Source: Pseudomonas putida
GTDB lineage: Bacteria > Pseudomonadota > Gammaproteobacteria > Pseudomonadales > Pseudomonadaceae
DNA: 64,000 nt
NCBI RefSeq assembly: GCF_028682395.1
Contig: NZ_JANHLC010000001.1
Coordinates: 620,001-684,000 of the forward strand
Direction: 5' to 3'
How positions within the stretch are numbered: position 1 is the stretch's first letter; each line of letters opens with the position of its first letter. Both the position numbers and the translations under genes were made by a program. Shown piece by piece: positions 58,659 to 64,000 of this stretch. A model generated the notes under the pieces. The model saw nothing but the letters and a program-made list of their open reading frames with translations, searched no databases and was not told where the DNA came from.

Positions 58659-60173
58659 ATGGATACGCTTGGCTATTTGGGCCAGGGCTTCGGCGTTGCG
58701 CTGAGCCCGTACAACCTGGTGACCGCGCTGTGCGGCACCCTGATCGGCACCGTCGTGGGCCTGCTGCCGGGCCTGGGCCCGATCAATGGCGTGGCCCTGC
58801 TGATTCCCATCGCCTTTGCCCTCGGCCTGCCGCCGGAATCAGCGTTGATTCTGCTCGCGGCGGTCTACCTGGGCTGCGAGTACGGCGGACGGATCAGCTC
58901 GATCCTGCTCAATATCCCCGGCGAAGCCTCGACGGTGATGACCACGCTCGACGGCTACCCTATGGCCCGCCAGGGCATGGCGGGCGTGGCCCTGTCGCTG
59001 TCCGCCTGGAGCTCGTTTATCGGCGCCTTTATTGCCACGTGCGGCATGGTGCTGTTCGCCCCGCTGCTGGCCAAATGGGCGATTGCCTTCGGCCCGGCGG
59101 AATACTTCGTGCTGATGGTCTTTGCCATTGTCTGCCTCGGCGGCATGGCTGGCGAGCGGCCGCTGAAGACCTTTATCGCCGCCCTGATCGGGCTGTTTCT
59201 GTCCTGTGTCGGGATCGATGCCAACAGCGGCGTGTACCGTTTTACCGGGGACAATATCCACCTGACCGACGGCATTCAGTTTGTCGTCCTGGTACTCGGG
59301 CTGTTCTCCATCAGCGAAATCCTGCTACTGCTGGAGAAAACCCACCGTGGCCAGGAGGCGGTAAAGGCCACCGGACGGATGATGTTCAACTTCAAGGAAG
59401 CGGCGTCGGTCTTTGTGGTCAATATCCGCTGCGGCCTGCTCGGATTCATCATGGGGGTACTGCCAGGCGCCGGCGCGACACTGGCGAGTGCCGTGGCGTA
59501 CATGACCGAGAAACGCCTGGCTGGCACCAGCGGCACTTTCGGCCAGGGCGACAAGCGCGGCCTGGCTGCACCGGAAACCGCAATCGGCGCCTCGGCCTGT
59601 GGCGCCTTGGTGCCGATGCTGACCCTGGGCGTGCCCGGCTCGGGCACCACGGCGGTCATGATCGGCGCATTGTCGCTGTACAACATCACCCCCGGTCCCC
59701 TGCTATTCCAGCAACAGCCGGATATTGTCTGGGGCCTGATCGCCTCGCTGTTTATCGCCAACATCATGCTGGTGATCCTCAATATCCCGATGATCCGCCT
59801 CTTCACGCGCATCCTGGCCGTGCCGAACTGGGCACTGGTGCCGGTGATTGCCATCATCACCGCCATCGGCGTCTATGCCGTGCACGCGACCACCTTCGAC
59901 CTGTTCCTGATGGTCGGCATCGGCATCTTCGGCTATATCCTGCGCAAACTCGACTTCCCACTGTCACCGGTGCTGCTGGGTTTTATCCTCGGCGGCCTGA
60001 TGGAGCAGAACCTGCGCCGCGCGCTGTCGATCTCCAATGGCGCTCTGGAGATTCTCTGGTCCAGCCCGATCACGTTTGGCGTCTGGGTGCTGACGGCAAT
60101 CATGCTGCTGGTGCCGTTGCTGCGCATCTGGCGCAAACGCAGTGCCCAGCGCCGTATTCCGGCCAATGCATGA
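58659..60173 (+). CDS. tctA: TctA, large permease subunit
   Basis: A 504-residue inner-membrane permease with about 12 spans. Hallmarks are GTVVGLLPGLGPINGVALL, LGCEYGGRISSILLNIPGEAS, and the second half LGFIMGVLPGAGATLAS and LTLGVPGSGTTAVMIGAL, which carry the PGxG repeat of the family. It is intact and full length. Its stop overlaps the AbrB-family gene by 8 bases. Confidence 0.95.
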   Translation: MDTLGYLGQGFGVALSPYNLVTALCGTLIGTVVGLLPGLGPINGVALLIPIAFALGLPPESALILLAAVYLGCEYGGRISSILLNIPGEASTVMTTLDGYPMARQGMAGVALSLSAWSSFIGAFIATCGMVLFAPLLAKWAIAFGPAEYFVLMVFAIVCLGGMAGERPLKTFIAALIGLFLSCVGIDANSGVYRFTGDNIHLTDGIQFVVLVLGLFSISEILLLLEKTHRGQEAVKATGRMMFNFKEAASVFVVNIRCGLLGFIMGVLPGAGATLASAVAYMTEKRLAGTSGTFGQGDKRGLAAPETAIGASACGALVPMLTLGVPGSGTTAVMIGALSLYNITPGPLLFQQQPDIVWGLIASLFIANIMLVILNIPMIRLFTRILAVPNWALVPVIAIITAIGVYAVHATTFDLFLMVGIGIFGYILRKLDFPLSPVLLGFILGGLMEQNLRRALSISNGALEILWSSPITFGVWVLTAIMLLVPLLRIWRKRSAQRRIPANA

Positions 60174-61188
60174 GCCCGCTCTGAAACAGTGGTGGGCCAC
60201 GCCATTGGTCGGCCTGGCCGGCGGCTACCTCGCCAGCCAGGTCGGCTGGCCGTTGCCCTGGATGGTCGGCTCGTTGTTGGCGATCATCCTGGTGCGCTGC
60301 CTGACGCCCTGGCAACTGATGGAAATCCCCGGTGGGCGCAAGTGCGGACAGTGGGTCATTGGTATCGGTATCGGGCTGCATTTCAGCCCGGTGGTGATGG
60401 AACAGGTGATGACCCACTTCGGCCTGATTTTTTTCGGCGCGTTGATTACCAGCGTGTCGAGCGTGATGGGCGTCTGGCTCCTGCGGCGCACTGGCGAGGA
60501 TCGCGCCACGGCCTTTTTCTCCAGCATGCCGGGCGGCTCGGGGGAGATGGTCAATCTTGGCGCGCGCAATGGCGCGGTGCTCAGCCGGGTCGCGGCGGGG
60601 CAAAGCCTGCGGGTATTGGTCGTTGTGCTGTGTGTACCGGCGGCCTTCAAATACCTGCTCGGCGAAGGGGTTGCGCCCCTGCATCCGACGGCTGTCGATT
60701 GGCGCTGGCTGGCCTTGCTATTTCCCGCCGGGGCCCTGCTGGCCTGGCTCTGGCAGCGCTTGCGCCAGCCCAATCCCTGGCTATTCGGCCCGCTCCTGAT
60801 CAGTGCCACGATCAGTATCGTCGGGGACCTGCATATCGGCCTGCCGGACGGCGGCAGCCAGATCGGTCAATGGCTGATCGGCAGCGGCCTGGGGTGTCAC
60901 TTCAATCGCGAGTTCTTCCGTCGCGCGCCTTCATTCATGGGGCGCACGCTGCTCGGTAGCGGGCTGACGATGCTGATTGCCGGGCTTTGCGCGGTGGCGT
61001 TGAGTGCCGCCACGGGCCTGGACCTGCGCTCGCTGACCCTGGGCATGATGCCAGGCGGTATCGCGGAAATGAGCCTGACCGCTGAAACCCTGCAACTTTC
61101 GGTGCCACTGGTCACCGCCATGCAGGTGATGCGCTTGTTGTTCGTGCTGTTTCTGGCCGAGCCGTTGTTCCGTCACTGGGCAAAGTAG
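60166..61188 (+). CDS. AbrB family membrane protein
   Basis: A 340-residue protein with about nine or ten membrane spans and an internal repeat. GWPLPWMVGSLLAIILVR with FFSSMPGGSGEMVNLGA in the first half corresponds to LGMMPGGIAEMSLTAETL in the second half, as in PF05145 (ammonia monooxygenase-like) proteins. The start at 60166 lies within the end of tctA, so translation is coupled. The function is unknown; the position suggests an accessory role in tricarboxylate transport. Confidence 0.85.
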   Translation: MHEPALKQWWATPLVGLAGGYLASQVGWPLPWMVGSLLAIILVRCLTPWQLMEIPGGRKCGQWVIGIGIGLHFSPVVMEQVMTHFGLIFFGALITSVSSVMGVWLLRRTGEDRATAFFSSMPGGSGEMVNLGARNGAVLSRVAAGQSLRVLVVVLCVPAAFKYLLGEGVAPLHPTAVDWRWLALLFPAGALLAWLWQRLRQPNPWLFGPLLISATISIVGDLHIGLPDGGSQIGQWLIGSGLGCHFNREFFRRAPSFMGRTLLGSGLTMLIAGLCAVALSAATGLDLRSLTLGMMPGGIAEMSLTAETLQLSVPLVTAMQVMRLLFVLFLAEPLFRHWAK

Positions 61189-61197
61189 CCCCCGCCC

Positions 61198-61234
61198 CCG
61201 GTTGCTCGCGACCTGAAAAGCCGCGGGCAACCGG
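61198..61234. terminator. Possible terminator hairpin between convergent genes
   Basis: CCGGTTGCTCGCG pairs with CGCGGGCAACCGG (one G-T pair), loop about 11 bases. No T tract follows on either side, so it may only block or stabilise transcripts rather than end them. Confidence 0.45.
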
Positions 61235-61238
61235 ATCA

Positions 61239-61934
61239 TCAGGCAAGCGGTGGCAGCGCCCACTGGATTGGCGCCTGGCCATTTTGCTCGAGAAACTTAT
61301 TGGCCCGGCTGAAGTGTCCGCAACCGAGAAAGCCCCGATAGGCCGACAAAGGCGATGGATGCACCGAGGTCAGCACCAGGTGCTTGGTGGCATCGATCAG
61401 TTTCTGCTTGCTCTGGGCATGGGCGCCCCACAGCAGGAACACCAGGTTCGACTGCTGCTCACTGACGATTTCGATAATCCGATCGGTAAAGAACTGCCAG
61501 CCCTTGCCCGCGTGGGAAGCGGCATTGGCACGTTCTACGGTCATGGTGGTGTTAAGCAGCAGGACCCCCTGGTCGGCCCAGCTTTGCAGATAGCCATGAT
61601 TGGGGATATCGATGTTGAGATCACGCTTGAGCTCTTTATAGATATTGACCAGTGACGGCGGCGCCGGTACGCCCGGCTGCACCGAGAAGCACAGGCCGTG
61701 GGCCTGGCCTGGACCGTGATAAGGGTCCTGGCCGAGGATCACCACCTTGACCTTGTCCAGCGGAGTCGAGTTCAAGGCATTGAAGATCAGCGGCCCCGGC
61801 GGATAGATCTCCTTGCCGGCCGCGTATTCCTGGCGCAGGAACTCGCGCAGCTCGGCCATATAGGGTTGTTCGAACTCTTCGCGCAGGGCGAGCTTCCAAC
61901 TTTCTTCAAGTTTGATACGGTCGTCGGCAGTCAT
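61239..61934 (-). CDS. ung: Uracil-DNA glycosylase
   Basis: A 231-residue family 1 enzyme that removes uracil from DNA. The catalytic [18 protein letters not shown] (water-activating Asp) and the leucine-loop [18 protein letters not shown] motifs are intact. The start ATG at 61934 is preceded by no strong ribosome-binding site. It is convergent with the AbrB gene. Confidence 0.97.
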   Translation of the reverse strand: MTADDRIKLEESWKLALREEFEQPYMAELREFLRQEYAAGKEIYPPGPLIFNALNSTPLDKVKVVILGQDPYHGPGQAHGLCFSVQPGVPAPPSLVNIYKELKRDLNIDIPNHGYLQSWADQGVLLLNTTMTVERANAASHAGKGWQFFTDRIIEIVSEQQSNLVFLLWGAHAQSKQKLIDATKHLVLTSVHPSPLSAYRGFLGCGHFSRANKFLEQNGQAPIQWALPPLA

Positions 61935-62067
61935 GATCCAGTCCGAAATTCACAATGGGGCGGACACTAGGAAAGCCTGCCGAACTTGTCAATTGATCCG
62001 CCGCATATCCGGCATTTTCCCACAGGGCGATCATACTCACCTTCTAAACTCCCGAACCGAGGTCAGG

Positions 62068-63186
62068 ATGAACGTGCATTTCGAAGAGCTCAGTGGCGTT
62101 GATGGCGCTCTTATCGGTATCGCCAGCCTGACGGCCGAGCCATCGCTCAACGCCCTGTCCCTGCCCATGATCGAGGCACTGGCCGAACGCCTCGAGGCCT
62201 GGGCACAGAACCCGCAGGTGGTGTGCGTCCTGTTGTGCGGCAAGGGGCCCAAAGCCTTCTGCGCCGGTGGCGAAGTCCGCAGCCTGGCACAGGCCTGCCT
62301 GGCGCAACCGGGCGTGGTACCACCTCTGGCGGCCCGGTTCTTCGCGGCCGAGTACCGTCTCGACTACCGTCTGCATACCTACCCAAAGCCGCTGATCGCC
62401 TGGGGCCATGGTTATGTATTGGGCGGCGGCATGGGGCTGCTGCAGGGCGCCGGGATTCGCGTCGTGACGCCGAGCAGCCGCCTGGCCATGCCGGAAATCA
62501 GTATCGGGCTCTACCCGGATGTCGGTGCCAGTTGGTTTCTTTCCCGCCTGCCCGGCAAGCTGGGCCTGTTTCTCGGCCTGACCGGCGCTCAGCTCAACGG
62601 CCGCGATGCGCTGGACCTGGATCTGGCCGACCGGTTTCTGCGCGACGATCAACAGCCGGCATTGATCGATGGCCTGCTGCAACTCAATTGGCAGGAACAG
62701 ACCGCCCTGCAACTCAACAGCCTGCTCAGTGCCCTGCAGCAGGAAGCGGCCGACTCGTTGCCCGAAGCCCAGTGGCTGCCACGCCGCGAATACATCGACC
62801 GCCTGCTGGATGTCAGCGATGCGACCTCTGCCTGGCGGGCCATCAGTCAGTTGCAGGCACCAGATGACCCGCTGCTGGAACGTGCGGCAAAGAACCTGCG
62901 CGAGGGTTGCCCGCTGACGGCACGGCTGGTCTGGGAACAGATCGTACGGGCGCGACACCTATCCCTGGCCCAGGTGCTCCAGATGGAATACACCATAAGC
63001 CTCAATTGCTGCCGTCACCCAGAGTTCAGTGAAGGCGTTCGAGCCCGGTTGATCGACAAGGACCAGCATCCGCACTGGCATTGGCAGGATATCGCCAGCA
63101 TTCCCCAGGCCGTGATCGAGGCGCACTTTCACAAGGCCTGGGAGGGACGCCATCCTCTGGCTGACCTGAGTGACTATCCGCAGTAG
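62068..63186 (+). CDS. Enoyl-CoA hydratase/isomerase family protein, 3-hydroxyisobutyryl-CoA hydrolase-like
   Basis: A 372-residue crotonase-fold protein. GPKAFCAGGEVRSLAQACL and GHGYVLGGGMGLLQGAGIRV form the oxyanion hole. LAMPEISIGLYPDVGASWFL carries the conserved Glu and Asp used by 3-hydroxyisobutyryl-CoA hydrolases. The length fits that group rather than the shorter hydratases (about 260). It may act in valine degradation, but no neighbouring pathway gene is present. The start at 62068 follows GAGGTCAGG. Confidence 0.85.
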   Translation: MNVHFEELSGVDGALIGIASLTAEPSLNALSLPMIEALAERLEAWAQNPQVVCVLLCGKGPKAFCAGGEVRSLAQACLAQPGVVPPLAARFFAAEYRLDYRLHTYPKPLIAWGHGYVLGGGMGLLQGAGIRVVTPSSRLAMPEISIGLYPDVGASWFLSRLPGKLGLFLGLTGAQLNGRDALDLDLADRFLRDDQQPALIDGLLQLNWQEQTALQLNSLLSALQQEAADSLPEAQWLPRREYIDRLLDVSDATSAWRAISQLQAPDDPLLERAAKNLREGCPLTARLVWEQIVRARHLSLAQVLQMEYTISLNCCRHPEFSEGVRARLIDKDQHPHWHWQDIASIPQAVIEAHFHKAWEGRHPLADLSDYPQ

Positions 63187-63203
63187 GGAGCCGGCCGGCC
63201 GAC

Positions 63204-63230
63204 AAAAAAGCCGCTGCCATGGGCAGCGAC
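63204..63230 (-). terminator. Intrinsic terminator of the lipoprotein gene
   Basis: On the minus strand GTCGCTGCC pairs with GGCAGCGGC, followed by six T. It lies 12 bases after the stop. On the plus strand only TTT follows, so it mainly serves the lipoprotein gene. Confidence 0.75.
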
Positions 63231-63241
63231 TTTCCTGGCTC

Positions 63242-63751
63242 TTATCGGTTCCATCCCCCTCGCGGATCACGGCCTTGGCCCTGATTGTTGCCGCCACCAT
63301 TGCCGCGATTCCATCCACGTTCTGGGCCGGCCCCCTGGCCCGGTCGGTGCCCCTGGCCGTTGTTGGCGCTGCTATTGCTATTGCCATGGCCCCAACCGCG
63401 ATCAGGTCGCGGCCCGGGAGCGCTCCCCTGCCCAGGCCGGTAACCCTGGCCGGAGTATCCCGGACGCCCTTGCTGATGGCCACGATCCGGATAAGGCCGA
63501 TAGGCCGAATGCGGTGGGGGTGCCGAGTAACGCGGCGCCTGGTAGTAGCGCGGTGGCGAGTAGTAACGAGGCGGCGGCGCTACGTAGTAGTTCGGCCGAT
63601 ACCGCGGCGAAGGCCCATAGCCCTCTCCGTAGTAGATCGGTGTCGGCGTCGAATACACCTCAGAGCCGTAGTATCCGGAGCCTCCCGAGTAAGGCACGCA
63701 ACCGTTAAGCGTCAGGCCAAGCAGAGCAGCAAGCAGGATTCGACGATACAT
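63242..63751 (-). CDS. Low-complexity lipoprotein (Tyr/Pro then Gly/Gln/Asn rich)
   Basis: A 169-residue protein with a lipoprotein signal (LTLNGC, lipidated Cys18). Residues about 25-85 are rich in Pro and Tyr (RYYSPPRYYQAPRY). The remainder is Gly/Gln/Arg/Asn-rich with repeats such as GQGYRPGQG and GQGHRPGQG. No catalytic motif is visible and the family is unknown. The start at 63751 follows GAGGAGGC; the longer in-frame form lacks the signal at its start. Confidence 0.75.
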   Translation of the reverse strand: MYRRILLAALLGLTLNGCVPYSGGSGYYGSEVYSTPTPIYYGEGYGPSPRYRPNYYVAPPPRYYSPPRYYQAPRYSAPPPHSAYRPYPDRGHQQGRPGYSGQGYRPGQGSAPGPRPDRGWGHGNSNSSANNGQGHRPGQGAGPERGWNRGNGGGNNQGQGRDPRGGWNR

Positions 63752-63983
63752 GGCGGCCTCCTCGACCGCGAGAGAGCACAACCAGCGACGCTGGTCGGCG
63801 GCAATCGACTGATGCCGACTGACACAGATACGACCAGGAAATGTCCTACAAGTGCCCGGCTCGTTCAGCTTTCCGACAGCTTGCAACGCGTGGCTATTTC
63901 TTCAGTAGCCATTGCAAATGAGCGGTTATTTTCCGGCCGGGCCACTAGAATGCTTGCATCAAAATCCCGTCGACGGAACCGCC

Positions 63984-64000
63984 ATGCCGCTTAGCTCTAA
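63984..64000 (+). CDS. Start of a gene cut off by the window edge
   Basis: ATG-CCG-CTT-AGC-TCT opens a reading frame with a weak GGA upstream. Only five codons are visible, so no product can be named, and the call rests on position and orientation alone. Confidence 0.3.

Overview
The window is chromosomal DNA of a Pseudomonas species. The gene content and order match the core genome of that genus: pobA with an AraC regulator, the Entner-Doudoroff block around hexR, zwf, edd and gap, a heme-uptake sigma/anti-sigma/receptor set, arcDABC, the GcsR-controlled glycine-cleavage operon, algU-mucA-mucB-mucD, nadB-ygfX-sdhE-ygfZ, and a TctDE/OpdH/TctCBA tricarboxylate module. Local order from gap through the heme locus, arc and gcv to the cold-shock gene resembles the P. 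putida/P. fluorescens type of arrangement. Codon use looks uniformly GC-rich. I see no insertion sequence, prophage, integron, CRISPR array, tRNA or rRNA. I cannot name the species.

Layout. 1-6.2 kb: small accessory genes, including a partial membrane protein, a secreted protein made of 13-residue repeats, a flavin reductase, a monooxygenase-fold protein, AraC and LysR regulators, and an NAD(P)-binding reductase. 6.3-10.2 kb: 4-hydroxybenzoate hydroxylase pobA, its AraC-type regulator, and a DHA2 drug exporter. 10.2-18.7 kb: central sugar metabolism, with zwf-pgl-eda and edd-glk on the minus strand and hexR and gap-mgsA on the plus strand. glk and hexR touch tail to tail, so the glucose uptake genes that usually separate them in Pseudomonas are not here. 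19.4-24.5 kb: Fur-box, ECF sigma factor, FecR-like regulator, TonB receptor, heme oxygenase. 24.5-28.7 kb: YbaN-like protein, chemoreceptor, and an unusual CoA-transferase with a domain order that looks permuted.

28.7-37.4 kb: two divergent arginine:ornithine antiporter genes, then arcABC, a DUF5064 gene and gcsR. A well-placed ANR-type promoter precedes arcD. The divergent paralogue instead has a terminator-like hairpin directly against its ribosome-binding site. 37.4-43.7 kb: three GcsR-like 18-bp sites and a GG-N10-GC sigma-54 promoter precede gcvH-gcvP-sdaA-gcvT; glyA2, present in the P. aeruginosa operon, is absent. 44-51 kb: cold-shock gene, RDD protein, then the envelope-stress operon algU-mucA-mucB and mucD (no mucC), divergent from nadB. 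50.9-53.5 kb: ygfX-sdhE, ygfZ and an HDOD gene.

53.5-61.2 kb: a self-contained tricarboxylate system, with TctE/TctD sensing, OpdH as outer-membrane porin, TctC/B/A as periplasmic-protein-dependent importer, and an AbrB-family membrane protein overlapping the end of tctA. The opdH and tctC leaders carry AAN-repeat tracts resembling Crc/Hfq target sites. 61.2-64 kb: ung, an enoyl-CoA hydratase/hydroxyisobutyryl-CoA hydrolase-like gene, a low-complexity lipoprotein and the first codons of a gene that runs out of the window.

No clearly new multi-gene system was found. The best candidates for novelty are the leader hairpin of the second antiporter, the glk/hexR junction, the permuted CoA-transferase, the 39-bp repeat gene, and a TAACGC repeat cluster upstream of the cold-shock gene.
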